This document shows positions 33,917-42,589 of a DNA stretch of 64,000 bases, piece after piece. Numbering within the stretch: the stretch's first letter is position 1; the number at the start of each line of letters is the position of its first letter. The stretch spans positions 248,001-312,000 of the forward strand of contig NZ_BSSM01000004.1 of NCBI RefSeq assembly GCF_030269125.1, read 5' to 3'. A program made the translations under genes and the position numbers. The notes under the pieces are model-generated. The model was not told where the DNA came from, ran no database searches, and saw nothing but the letters and a program-made list of their open reading frames with translations. Origin of the DNA: Streptomyces hygroscopicus subsp. hygroscopicus. GTDB lineage: Bacteria > Actinomycetota > Actinomycetes > Streptomycetales > Streptomycetaceae.

Positions 33917-34789
33917 TCATCCGGGGAACCGGGAGGCGCGCTGCCGGCGGACCGCCGAGATCAGGCCGCCGGGCCGCTCCTCGCGCTGCGGCGGGGTGCT
34001 GATGGGGCGGCCGTAGGCGGCGGCGCGCTCGCGCAGGGTGTGGCTGTCGGCCTCCCAGCCGTGCCCGGCCAGCCAGCCCACCGGGTCGTCGGGCATCTCC
34101 GAGACCCACATGGACGCCGCCGATCCCGGCGCGGCGTCGGCGCTGAAGCGCTTGATCACGCCGCGCGAGCCCAACGTCAGCCCCATCCGACTGCCTGCCG
34201 CCGACTGTGCGCTGATCCGGGCCAGCAGGAGTTCCACCGCATCCTCGGGCAGATAGATCAGTAGTCCTTCGGCGATCCACGCGGTCGGCACGGCCGGGTC
34301 GTGCCCCGCGGCGGCCAGCGCGCCTGGCCAGTCCTCGCGCAGATCCACCGCGACGGTGATCCGCTCGCAGCGTGCGACGGCCCGCTCCTGACGCAGCACC
34401 GAAGCCTTGAAGTCCAGTGGGGCGGCGGTGTCGACCTCGAACAGCCGGGTGCCCTCGGGCCAGTCCATCCGGAAGGCCCGGCTGTCCATGCCGGCGCCGA
34501 GCAGCACGACCTGCCGGACCCCGGACGCGCAGGCCTGCTGCAACAGGTCGTCGAGGAACCTCGTCCTGATGACGACGGAGAACGACACGGCCAGCCGCCG
34601 GCGCCGCGCGGCCTCGTCATCGGGCGGCGGCGAGGAGGGCCACAGCCCGCCGGCGGTGGCGAAGGCACGTGCCAGTGGGTCGCGGAACAGCGCGTTCTCC
34701 CGCTCGGTCTCCAACGCCCGCACCCTGGCCACCCCCACTGCCGTGGCCCACACTCCCGACGGCCGTATCCGCTGCCGTTCATCAGTCAC
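33917..34789 (-). CDS. SAM-dependent methyltransferase, TIGR00027 family
   Basis: 290 aa. The family start (VWATAVGVARVRALE, then FRDPLARAF), the SAM motif VVLLGAGMDSRAFR (~100-113) and a following acidic LFEVDT match the TIGR00027 / LCMT-like class of leucine carboxyl- or O-methyltransferase-like proteins found in many copies in actinomycetes. The WIAEGLLIYLPEDAV segment is a second family mark. Substrate unknown. It ends 17 bp from the ISL3 remnant, so the original neighbourhood has been rearranged. Confidence 0.88.
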   Translation of the reverse strand: MTDERQRIRPSGVWATAVGVARVRALETERENALFRDPLARAFATAGGLWPSSPPPDDEAARRRRLAVSFSVVIRTRFLDDLLQQACASGVRQVVLLGAGMDSRAFRMDWPEGTRLFEVDTAAPLDFKASVLRQERAVARCERITVAVDLREDWPGALAAAGHDPAVPTAWIAEGLLIYLPEDAVELLLARISAQSAAGSRMGLTLGSRGVIKRFSADAAPGSAASMWVSEMPDDPVGWLAGHGWEADSHTLRERAAAYGRPISTPPQREERPGGLISAVRRQRASRFPG

Positions 34790-35272
34790 CGCGCCAGCCT
34801 AGATGGTCGATTCCAAGGCGCCTGACGAGTGGTGCCAGGTTCGTTCGCGGCCGGCCGGTCATGCGCGTACCGACCGCCTGCGACCACGAGAACCGTCCTT
34901 GGAAGAGGATCAGCGGTCACCCTGCGCACGCGACCACACAAAGTGGACCAGCGCCCGTTCTCACGAACACAACCAGCCAGTCCGGTCGGCATCCTCCTGC
35001 GCTTCCAGCGCCTGACGGAGGGTCGAACGTCTACGCGCTCACCACCTCTTCGCGCCAGGCGGGGTGTCGGCGCCCGTGGGGCGACGGATCACGGCGGGGG
35101 ACACCGCCCGGCGGACCCGGGAGGTCGAAGCCCTGGCAAACGGCATGGCCGGCCACGGGAAGGACCCGGTGGGACTGCCGGCGGGTGCTGAGGCGCGGTG
35201 CCGGAGGCGAGCGCCTGTGCGCCCCCCTTGGCCCTCTCCCGAGTCTTCGGGCGAGCGGGGCACCGTCGGACC
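34790..35272. other. Stretch without a supported gene
   Basis: 483 bp. A plus-strand frame with ITAGDTARRTREVEALANG (about 35090-35145) looks faintly protein-like but lacks a full gene context. Nothing else recognised. Confidence 0.35.
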
Positions 35273-35491
35273 ATGGGGGACGTCAGGGAAGCGTGCGCGG
35301 GCCGCGGCGACGGCACGGACTGCCCGAACGGGGAGATCCTCGAACCGGGGGAGAACGGGCCGCGGTGCGAGGAGTGCCGGCACTACTGGGAGCTGGACGA
35401 GACGGAGCCGGGACGTCGGGCGGCCGGGGACGACGGGCTGACGCGGCCGTCGGGAGATCCGAGGCAAGCGGGACCGGGGGCCGCGGCGTAG
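35273..35491 (+). CDS. Small Cys-containing hypothetical protein
   Basis: 72 aa from ATG at 35273. Acidic and Gly/Pro-rich; one DCPNGEILEP segment and a CEECRHYWELD segment give a C-x(14)-CxxC pattern that could bind a metal. No signal or membrane helix. The ribosome site is weak, so the call is tentative. Another short zinc-ribbon-like gene lies ~370 bp downstream. Confidence 0.4.
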   Translation: MGDVREACAGRGDGTDCPNGEILEPGENGPRCEECRHYWELDETEPGRRAAGDDGLTRPSGDPRQAGPGAAA

Positions 35492-35863
35492 CGGCGGCGG
35501 TGCCGGGGCGGGGGTGCCGGCACGGACACGGGGTGGGTGTCGGCCGTCAAAGGGACGCAGCGGCCGGATTTCCCTGAGTCCAAGCGATGCCCTGGCCGGT
35601 GGAGGCGGCTGACCAACGGTCACCGGACCTGCCTGGAACCGTCTTCCGTCGGAGCTTCCGCGCGTGAGGCCGGCGGTCTCCGTCGTCCGTACCGCCCTGC
35701 CCGGGTGACCGATGCCTGCCGGCAGGGTAGGGCTGTGGGGGCCGGTGGCAAGCGTGACGGCAGTCTGCCGAGGGGCGGGGCGACCGGTTCGCGAGAGCCC
35801 GTCCGGCCCGCGGTGCGCGCCGCGGGCATGCTGACCGAGACGACCGGGTGGGGGAGGAGCAGC
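35492..35863. other. Stretch without a supported gene
   Basis: 372 bp between two small genes; no convincing frame, repeat or hairpin was seen. Confidence 0.35.
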
Positions 35864-36031
35864 ATGGACTTCGCGTTCGTGTGCGGGTGGTGCGGTGCCG
35901 AGTGCGTCATGTGGGGCGAGCCGGTCATGTCGTGGTGGGCCGACAAGTACGAGTTGCCGGACGAGTTCGAGTGCTGGAGCTGCGGCGGGGACAACACGAC
36001 CCCCGCCCCGCCCTGGACGCCGGCCGAGTGA
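35864..36031 (+). CDS. Small zinc-ribbon-like protein
   Basis: 55 aa from an ATG behind GGGGGAGGAG. Two Cys pairs, CGWC (near 8-11) and CWSC (near 37-40), are ~25 residues apart and separated by an acidic/aromatic stretch (MSWWADKYELPDEF), the outline of a zinc ribbon. The strong ribosome site supports translation. Function unknown; may act in protein or nucleic-acid binding. Confidence 0.55.
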   Translation: MDFAFVCGWCGAECVMWGEPVMSWWADKYELPDEFECWSCGGDNTTPAPPWTPAE

Positions 36032-36344
36032 TACGACAAGGTCCCCGAACTCCCGCGCCGCGCGTCTCCTGCTGATCCTCGACCGGGCTGCGGGCGCCGA
36101 CAGCGAAGAACGACATGCGCGGAGGACGGGTCTGACGGAGTGATCCGTCGACGCATCCTGCCCCGTGCACCGACCTAAAAGCACGCGACGGCACACCTTG
36201 GCCGCGTCGACCCGCTCGGTCGGGAAGTCCGGGCCCCAGCAGACGACGGACCCGGCCGAGGGTGCCCGCAGGCCGGTGTCGGAGCCGGGCCTTCGGTGCG
36301 TCATCGGTGCGTCATCGGTTCGGATGCGGCCGGGCCGTCACCGG
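36032..36344. other. Stretch without a supported gene
   Basis: 313 bp between the converging small zinc-ribbon gene and the TetR gene. It includes a short direct repeat (gtgcgtcatcg / gtgcgtcatcg, 36297-36316 region). No gene recognised. Confidence 0.4.
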
Positions 36345-36989
36345 TCACTCCGTGATCCGGTAACGGCCCAAGACGATCTTGATCAACTCGTCGGTGATCT
36401 CCTCCATCGTCGCGTCGACCCAGCCGACGACCCAGTCGTGCATGAGGCCGTTGACGGCTCCGATGAAGGCGGCGGCGGCGATGCGGTAGTCGTCGGGGGG
36501 AAGCTCACCGCGTTCGAAGGCGTCGTCGACCTGTCGGCCCAGCAGGTCGATCCAGACCGATCGGCGATCCAGGCGCTGGCGGTCCAGGCGGGGGCTGACG
36601 CCGACGATCTCGACATAGGCGATCCGGGCATGGCGCGGGTCCGAGGCCGCGCCCTTGACGTAGGCGCGGAGCATCTGGACGACCCGGTCGCGCGGCGGCC
36701 TGTCCTGGATGGCGGGCAGGATGTCGAGCACGGCCTGTTCGGCGACGTCGTTGACGTACAGGTGCAGTTCGCACAGCACGTCTTCCAGTGTGTGGAACTC
36801 TTCGTAGAACTGACGGGTCGACAGCCCGGCGGCCCGGCACAGGTCAGCGATCTTGGTGCCTCGGTAGCCGTGGACGGCGCCGAACATCTCCAGGCCCGCC
36901 TCCAGGAAGCGCCTGCGGCGCTCGGCACGTCGCTCGGTCGCGTCCTTGCCTCCGTATCGGCCCTCCGCCGGGGTGATCCTGCCCGCCAC
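36345..36989 (-). CDS. TetR-family transcriptional regulator
   Basis: 214 aa from a GTG at 36989 behind GGAGG. The N-terminal HTH (IADLCRAAGLSTRQFYEEF, ~48-66) is a standard TetR type; the helical ligand domain follows. It is divergent from the secreted beta-propeller gene at 37321, with 331 bp between starts, and could control it. No ligand can be suggested. Confidence 0.88.
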   Translation of the reverse strand: MAGRITPAEGRYGGKDATERRAERRRRFLEAGLEMFGAVHGYRGTKIADLCRAAGLSTRQFYEEFHTLEDVLCELHLYVNDVAEQAVLDILPAIQDRPPRDRVVQMLRAYVKGAASDPRHARIAYVEIVGVSPRLDRQRLDRRSVWIDLLGRQVDDAFERGELPPDDYRIAAAAFIGAVNGLMHDWVVGWVDATMEEITDELIKIVLGRYRITE

Positions 36990-37320
36990 TGTGCCTCCAT
37001 CAGGTGATACGCAGAATCCTCCCGCACCGGTCTTGCGGCGGACGTCCCCCCTCCCTACCATCCAGTAACCAAAGTTCGAATACGGCGATACTCAGATTTG
37101 GCCGGAGGTTCCGCGCACGGCCCACAAGGCCGGCGGAACCCGGGCCGGCCATGCTCAGGCTCCTTGTCACCGTTCGCTCCTTGCCACCGATCGCCGACCA
37201 CCGACGCCGCGATCCGCGTGCAACGCGCCCTGTTGTGCGGACGGGCGTGTGCGTCGACCCGGAACGGAACCGCTCCGCGTTCCCGCCCCCTCGCGGGCAC
37301 TCACCCTGGGAGAAGCAAGC
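36990..37320. promoter_or_regulatory. Divergent region between TetR and beta-propeller genes
   Basis: 331 bp. The part at about 37055-37105 (around AACCAAAGTTCGAATACG) is clearly less GC-rich and is the likely promoter/operator zone, but I see no clean long palindrome. Confidence 0.4.
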
Positions 37321-38622
37321 ATGCACGCTGCGAGTACCCCTGCCCGGACGGCCCCCGCACGGACCGGGCACGACAGCCTCGGGCGCCGGCGTCTGCGGAA
37401 CATCGCCGCGGCCGCCGCTCTGGCCGCCGGCGTCATCGCGCCCGCCGTCTCGACGAACACCGCCCACGCTGCCCCCGCCCTGCGCGAGGTGATGTTCGTC
37501 GGCAACAACTGGGACGGCACCGCCGACGTCATCAACCCCAGCGGCGACTTCGCCGAGATCGGCCGGATCAACGTCGTACCCGACAAGGTCGAGCGCCTCG
37601 CCGCCATCTACACCAACCCGATCAACCTGGCCGTGTACCTGGGCATCCGGGCGACCGCCGGGGAGGGCCACGACCAGCTCGTCGACGACCTGTACTCCAC
37701 ACCCGACGGCAGCGCCCTGGTCGCCTCCCGGCCCAGCTTCGGTGACGTCGTGTCCATCAGCCTGACGACCGGCAAGGTCAACTGGCGCTTCCCCGTGGCG
37801 GGTTACCGCTCCGACCACATGGCCGTCTCCCCGGACGGCACCAAGGTCGCGGTCTCGGCCTCCCTCAGCAAGACGGTTTACGTCCTGGACATCAACACCG
37901 GCAGGCAACTCGGCTCCTTCAGCACCGGCGACAAGCCGCACGAGAACATCTGGACCGACGGCGGCGCGTACATCTGGAACATGTCCATCGGCAACGTCGA
38001 GACCGCCTTCGACGATCCGTCCATGGACTGGACCAAGGGCGACCGGCACATCACCGTCGTCGACGCGAGCACCTACAAGGTCGTCAAGACCATCGACATG
38101 CGCTCGCGCCTGGATGCCTTCGGCCGCAAGGACCTGTCCAACGCCGTCCGTCCCGCGGTGTTCAGCCCCGACTTCTCGAAGCTGTACTTCCAGGTCTCCT
38201 ACTTCAACGGCTTCCTGGAGTACGACGTCGCGACCGACAAGATCACCCGGATCAAGACCCTGCCCGAGAACCCCGCCACCAGCGACGACCGCACCACCTT
38301 CGTCAACGACTCGCGTCACCACGGCATGTCCATGAACCCCGATGGCAGCAAGCTGTGCATCGCGGGCACCATGGACGACTACGCCACCATCGTCGACCGC
38401 ACCAGCCTCCAGGAAGGCCCGCTCGTCCCCGCCTCCAAGCCCTACTGGGCCACCGTCAGCGGCGACGGCCGCGACTGCGTGATCTCCGAGAGCGGCGCCG
38501 ACAAGGTCACCGCCATCGACTTCGCCACGGGCCAGAAGGTCGCCTCCGTACCGGTCGGAGACCACCCCCAGCGGGTCCGCATCGCCCACATCCCCGCCGA
38601 CTGGACCAGCCCCGCCGGCTGA
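37321..38622 (+). CDS. Secreted beta-propeller (YncE/lactonase-like) protein
   Basis: 433 aa. Basic start with RRRLRN, hydrophobic core and an AHAAPA end (~1-55) form a signal peptide. The rest consists of repeated YVTN/lactonase-type blades, each with a S/P-D-G-x-x-V/L strand (YSTPDGSALVAS, VSPDGTKVAVS, FSPDFSKLYFQ, MNPDGSKLCIA, VSGDGRDCVIS), closing with VPVGDHPQRVRI. It is a predicted exported seven-blade propeller, a fold used for binding or lactone hydrolysis. The start ATG is at 37321 with GGGAGAAG before it. A strong hairpin follows the stop. Confidence 0.85.
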   Translation: MHAASTPARTAPARTGHDSLGRRRLRNIAAAAALAAGVIAPAVSTNTAHAAPALREVMFVGNNWDGTADVINPSGDFAEIGRINVVPDKVERLAAIYTNPINLAVYLGIRATAGEGHDQLVDDLYSTPDGSALVASRPSFGDVVSISLTTGKVNWRFPVAGYRSDHMAVSPDGTKVAVSASLSKTVYVLDINTGRQLGSFSTGDKPHENIWTDGGAYIWNMSIGNVETAFDDPSMDWTKGDRHITVVDASTYKVVKTIDMRSRLDAFGRKDLSNAVRPAVFSPDFSKLYFQVSYFNGFLEYDVATDKITRIKTLPENPATSDDRTTFVNDSRHHGMSMNPDGSKLCIAGTMDDYATIVDRTSLQEGPLVPASKPYWATVSGDGRDCVISESGADKVTAIDFATGQKVASVPVGDHPQRVRIAHIPADWTSPAG

Positions 38623-38639
38623 CCTCCGTCCGATCCAGG

Positions 38640-38669
38640 GACGCAGGGCGCGCGAGGTCGCCCTGCGTC
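38640..38669. terminator. Hairpin terminator after the beta-propeller gene
   Basis: Perfect 11-bp stem GACGCAGGGCG (38640-38650) with CGCCCTGCGTC (38659-38669), 8-base loop, 17 bp after the stop at 38622. Confidence 0.7.
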
Positions 38670-38857
38670 GCTGTCCCCGGCGCCGACCGGCAGCGTCCCG
38701 GCTGCACGACCTCATCGTCGAGGCCGCCGCCCGTCCCCCGCGCGTACCGCTGCCACTGGGCGGCTCCCCGGGGCGGCGGGCGGATCGCCGACCGGGCCGC
38801 GCGACCCCTGCCGAACCTCCCCGGCGGAGCGGTCGCGGACCCGGGCAGAATGTGCGG

Positions 38858-39589
38858 ATGGACGAACCGCGGCCGGCGCACCGGCAGCCCGCCCCTCAAC
38901 GGTACGGACGCCTGCGCGTGCGGACGGACGACCTCTCTCCCGCGCTCCGGTTCGCCCAACGCGCCCGAGGGCCCGCCGCGTTCGGGACGGTGGCGGGCGT
39001 GTGCGCGCCGGGCTTCGACGCCTACGTCCGGGTCCCGCATCCGGCGGGGCTGGAGGAGCGGCCGGTGCGGTGGTCCACGGTGGCCGCCGCCCACGGCACC
39101 CGCGTCACGCCGGGCACGCCCTGGTACGACGTCGTCGGGATGGGTCCCGACTACCTGAACGCCGCCGAGTACGGCATGCCCGGTGTCTGGGACGAGCACC
39201 CCTGGGAGGGGCCGACTCCGCCTGCCGTCGCCGAGGCGCTGATCCCTGTGCTGGCCCGGCACACCGCGACCCCGGAGCGGTGCTGGTTCGGGCTCTGGAA
39301 CGGCTACGGCCGCCGGGACTTCGACGGGCTGCCGGCGTTCACGGCCCCCGGTCGGGAGGAGTTGCTGCTGTCCGGCGCACTGGCCGACGCCGTGTCGCCG
39401 GTGGCCCTGGACGAGTTCGCCGAGCTGCCCGACCTGTGGTGGCCCGAGGACCACGCCTGGTGCCTGGGCGGGGACGTCGACCTGACCAGCACCTACGTCG
39501 GCGGGTCCGCGCGGCTCATCGCCGAACTGCTGGCCGCGCCGGACCTGGAGACGTACCCGGTGGGCCCGGACGAGGCGGCCGTCGGCTGA
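38858..39589 (+). CDS. Conserved hypothetical protein
   Basis: 243 aa from ATG 38858 (an ATG six bases earlier is equivalent). Soluble, rich in Trp and Pro, with LWNGYGRRDFDGLPAF, DLWWPEDHAWCLGGDVDLT and STYVGGS segments reminiscent of actinobacterial proteins of unknown role. No signal or membrane segment. No operon partner: decayed sequence lies downstream. Confidence 0.7.
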   Translation: MDEPRPAHRQPAPQRYGRLRVRTDDLSPALRFAQRARGPAAFGTVAGVCAPGFDAYVRVPHPAGLEERPVRWSTVAAAHGTRVTPGTPWYDVVGMGPDYLNAAEYGMPGVWDEHPWEGPTPPAVAEALIPVLARHTATPERCWFGLWNGYGRRDFDGLPAFTAPGREELLLSGALADAVSPVALDEFAELPDLWWPEDHAWCLGGDVDLTSTYVGGSARLIAELLAAPDLETYPVGPDEAAVG

Positions 39590-39899
39590 GCGCGTCGTGG
39601 CGAGGCCGCCGTACGCACCGGGCCGGGGGAGGGACGGTGTCGCCGGATGCCGTCGTGCGGAGCGCGGCATCGACGGTTCGGGCCCGGCTCGCTTCGGCGC
39701 CTCCTCACCGGGAACGCGGCCGCCGACGTGTCCGATGACGATCGTGACGCCGGCCAGGAAGGCGACGGTGATGCCTGGACCGATGAGTGGCAGGCCGCAT
39801 CGGCAGCCGTTCCGCCCCTGTGAGGACGGTCGGCGCGCCGTGGGGCTCGTTGTTCTGTCCGGGGAGGTTGTGGATGGGTGAGCCAGCTCTCGGCTGAGG

Positions 39900-40424
39900 G
39901 ATCAGCGCCTCGGGCACCTTGCTGGAGTGGTGGCCGTGGCAGTCGGTGTTCTGGTTCAACGTGGCGCTGTCCGCGGTCGCGCTGGTCGGCACGCTGGCCT
40001 TCGTGCCGGAATCGGCCGATTCCCGCCCGGCGCCGCTGGACGTGGTCGGCGCGCTCCTGGTGGCGGCCGGGATCGCGGCCCTCGTCCACGCGGTGATCGA
40101 GGCCCCGGTCAACGGCCGGAGCCACCCTGTCACGCTCGGCGGCATCGCGCTCGGCCTGCTCGTCCTGGCTGACCGCCGGCTACCGCGACAGCCTCCCCGG
40201 CAGGCGCCGCCGCGGCCGGCCCCCACGCCATGCACCAGGCCCAGGACGCGTTCGTCACCGGACTGCACGCCTCCCTGCTCGGCGGCGCCGTCACCGCGGT
40301 CGTCACAGCCCTCGCCGTGGCCGTCCTGCTCCGCCGGCGTCGCACCGCCGACGACAGGACGCCGTGCCTCGCCCCTGCCGGACCGGTGCCGCACGGAGGA
40401 CTTGGGCGGACGGACGCGGCCTGA
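39900..40424 (+). pseudogene. Decayed MFS drug exporter (EmrB/QacA type)
   Basis: The frame starting near 39920 gives LLEWWPWQSVFWFNVALSAV followed by a helix and DVVGALLVAAGIAALVHAVI, the pattern of helices 5-7 of DHA2 exporters. It loses frame near 40160, then another frame gives MHQAQDAFVTGLHASLLGGAV and LRRRR, the last helix and tail, ending in a stop near 40422. Helices 1-4 and most of the middle are absent, so the gene is truncated and internally deleted. Confidence 0.6.
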
Positions 40425-40477
40425 CGACGCGGCGAAAGGAACGCACTCGACCAGCACGCCGTGCCCCGACCGCGTGG

Positions 40478-40741
40478 TCAGTCGTCGATGGCCTGGTGGA
40501 GGGTGGCCCAGAAGTCGTGCATGAGCCGCACCGGAGCCGGGACGCACGTCCCGACCTGGGTGAGCGGGATTCCGGTGAGCTGGCCGGCCGGGTCGGCGCA
40601 GGCCGAGTCCATGAGCCCTCCCGGTTCCGGGTCGGGGCTGGGCTCGGCCGGGGTGAGGTCGCGGACCACGAAGCCGGCCGACGTGGTGTCCTGACCCAGG
40701 TGACCGCCGACGGCGCTGGAGTCGCGCACGTCAAGGCGCAC
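40478..40741 (-). CDS. Small hypothetical protein
   Basis: 87 aa from an ATG at 40741, divergent from the membrane-protein gene at 40794. Contains acidic/Pro-rich FVVRDLTPAEPSPDPEPGG and VRLMHDFWATLHQAIDD near its end. No known domain recognised. Possibly a remnant of a longer protein, so the call is tentative. Confidence 0.35.
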   Translation of the reverse strand: MRLDVRDSSAVGGHLGQDTTSAGFVVRDLTPAEPSPDPEPGGLMDSACADPAGQLTGIPLTQVGTCVPAPVRLMHDFWATLHQAIDD

Positions 40742-40793
40742 GGCCGGTACCCCAGCAGGCGACGGTCGCCCCGCTTGCGGCTACTCTTTCGGC

Positions 40794-41222
40794 GTGGTCG
40801 ACGAGGAGGACGGTGCGAGCGGCTCGATCCGGCGGCCGTGGAGCCTGGCGAAGTCCATCGTCCTGCGGCAACTCGTCGGTCTCGCCTTCTGCGCGCTCAT
40901 GGCCCTGGTGGCGTGGCCGTTCGGGTGGCTGCCCGACCTCTCCTTCGTCGCCGCCATGACCTCCATGTTCGCGGCCGAGCCCGCGGGCGAGCTGTACAGG
41001 GCGAGGCCACCGGGGCCGCCGCGTCGGCGCGCTGCCGCCGCCGGCCTCCTCACGTTGACCGCGGTCGCCCTGCTCGTCGCCGCGACAGCGGAGCGGGCCT
41101 TCTCGGTGGTGGCCGACCACAGCCTTGGTGTCCCCGCAGGCTTCCTCCTCGGAACACCCGTCGGCGCGGCCGTGTTCTGCTGGCTCGTGAACAGGGGCGA
41201 ACGGCCGCCGACGCGCGACTAG
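40794..41222 (+). CDS. Small integral membrane protein
   Basis: 142 aa from GTG. Three to four hydrophobic helices (~28-47, 50-62, 86-105, 112-132) separated by a basic loop (RARPPGPPRRRAA). No transporter or enzyme motif. The regular codon bias supports a real gene, and its ending meets the hydrolase remnant at 41299 across a short gap. Function unknown. Confidence 0.6.
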   Translation: MVDEEDGASGSIRRPWSLAKSIVLRQLVGLAFCALMALVAWPFGWLPDLSFVAAMTSMFAAEPAGELYRARPPGPPRRRAAAAGLLTLTAVALLVAATAERAFSVVADHSLGVPAGFLLGTPVGAAVFCWLVNRGERPPTRD

Positions 41223-41298
41223 TGCCCCACCAGGCACGTACTCGGCCCTCGTCCTGACGGGGCACGGCGGCGGCCGGCGCAGGAAGGCTCCCGGCATC

Positions 41299-41530
41299 GT
41301 GGCCCGTGCGCGTCGCTGCGTGGTGGAGCGCGGTGTCTCGGTGGTGGCGGTGGACGTGCCTGGCCATGGCGACCGACCGGTGGACGAGGGGTACGACCGG
41401 ATCGCGATCGAGAACCGGGTTCGCGTGGCGGCCGGGGAGGAGCCGGCCCCGCCGGTCGCCGGTTTCCAGGCACTCGTGGCTCGCGGGACCGTCCCGGAAT
41501 GGCAGGCGGTTCTGGACGGGGTCGGAAGCC
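41299..41530 (+). pseudogene. Truncated alpha/beta hydrolase (N-terminal part)
   Basis: The frame gives CVVERGVSVVAVDVPGHGDR, then DEGYDRIAIENRVRVAAGEE and a VARGTVPEWQAVLDGV segment, the oxyanion-side start of an alpha/beta hydrolase (the VDAPGHGDRP region). It ends just before the place where the nucleophile elbow would occur; the rest has been lost against the converging LysR gene at 41570. The lost part includes the Ser-Asp-His residues, so it cannot work. Confidence 0.65.
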
Positions 41531-41569
41531 GGGGGCCGCGTCAGCCGCTCCCGCATCACCGGTTCGAGT

Positions 41570-42466
41570 TCAGCAGCGGCGGGCGGCCGCGAGGCCGTCG
41601 GCGAGGCGCAGCAGGTCCGGGCCGAGCGGGGAGTCGGCGCTCCAGACCGCTTCGAAGGAGATCTGTACCTCGCGGCCCCGGTCCAGCAGAGGGCGGTGGC
41701 AGACGTCGGGCGACGTGAGCTTGGAGCGGGGGACCAGCGCCGAGCCCAGGCCGAGCTTCGCCCAGTCCTCCAGGACCCGGTAGCTGGCGGCCTCGCCCGG
41801 ATAGCTGTCGAGAGGCATCTCGTGTGCCTCGAAGAGCTGGGTGGTGAACGTGGTCAGACCGCAGGTGTCGGGGACGAGGATGAACCGCTCCTTGCCGGCC
41901 TCCGAGAGTTCGACGGGGGTCGCCTCCGCCGTGTCGGGGCTGACGACGACGACCGGCTCGACGTCGATGACGCGGTGCTCGAAGCGCGGCATCGCGGACA
42001 CGGCCGGGATGAGGATGATGTCGAGCCGGCCTGCCAGCAGACATTCGCGCAGGTCGTGCATGTTCGCCTCGCGCAGCACGAGGTCCCGGGGTGCGGGAAG
42101 GGCCTGGACCATGGCGAACGCCCGTGCGACCAGGTGGGCACCGATCAGGGGCGAGACGCCCATGCGGATCTTCTGCTCACCGGGTTCGGTCAGCCGCCTG
42201 GCCTCCGCCGCGACGGCGTCGAGCGCGGCCAGGGCGCGCTCGATCAGCGGCAGGATCCTGCCGCCGAACGCGGTCTGGGTCACTCCGCGCGGCGATCGGT
42301 CGAACAGCTTGTCGCCGAGGCGCTCCTCCAGCTTGGCGATGCCGTTGGAGAGAGCGGGCTGGGTGACCCCGTAGGCGCGCGCGGCGGCGCTGAACGACTT
42401 GGTCTCCGCGACCGCCTGCGCATACCGGAGCCCTTCGAGATTCAGGCGATCCGTCCCCATAGCCAT
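41570..42466 (-). CDS. LysR-family transcriptional regulator
   Basis: 298 aa from ATG 42466 (an ATG at 42460 is equally possible). HTH KSFSAAARAYGVTQPALSNG at ~23-42; effector domain after ~90. Divergent from the dehydrogenase gene at 42590 and from the amine oxidase, MFS and TusA-like genes behind it. Two ATA-N9-TAT sites (42459-42473, overlapping its own start, and 42545-42559) match the T-N11-A LysR-box rule, so it likely regulates itself and the divergent operon. Confidence 0.9.
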   Translation of the reverse strand: MAMGTDRLNLEGLRYAQAVAETKSFSAAARAYGVTQPALSNGIAKLEERLGDKLFDRSPRGVTQTAFGGRILPLIERALAALDAVAAEARRLTEPGEQKIRMGVSPLIGAHLVARAFAMVQALPAPRDLVLREANMHDLRECLLAGRLDIILIPAVSAMPRFEHRVIDVEPVVVVSPDTAEATPVELSEAGKERFILVPDTCGLTTFTTQLFEAHEMPLDSYPGEAASYRVLEDWAKLGLGSALVPRSKLTSPDVCHRPLLDRGREVQISFEAVWSADSPLGPDLLRLADGLAAARRC

Positions 42467-42473
42467 CGCTTAT
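42459..42473. promoter_or_regulatory. Putative LysR box 1 (ATA-N9-TAT)
   Basis: ATAGCCATCGCTTAT overlaps the LysR start codon(s), which would allow autorepression. Partner of box 2 at 42545, 86 bp away. Confidence 0.45.
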
Positions 42474-42544
42474 CGCTCCATTCACTGATGTCTCCTACCG
42501 GGCTGGGTTTCCCCTGCTTACGGTGGAGCTCCTGCTGAATGAGC

Positions 42545-42559
42545 ATAACCACTGGCTAT
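42545..42559. promoter_or_regulatory. Putative LysR box 2 (ATA-N9-TAT)
   Basis: ATAACCACTGGCTAT ends 30 bp before the dehydrogenase ATG at 42590, in a less GC-rich stretch. Inner dyad CCA-CTGG adds symmetry. Confidence 0.5.
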
Positions 42560-42589
42560 AGATCTCAGTCTTCGGAACGGAAAGGCGCC

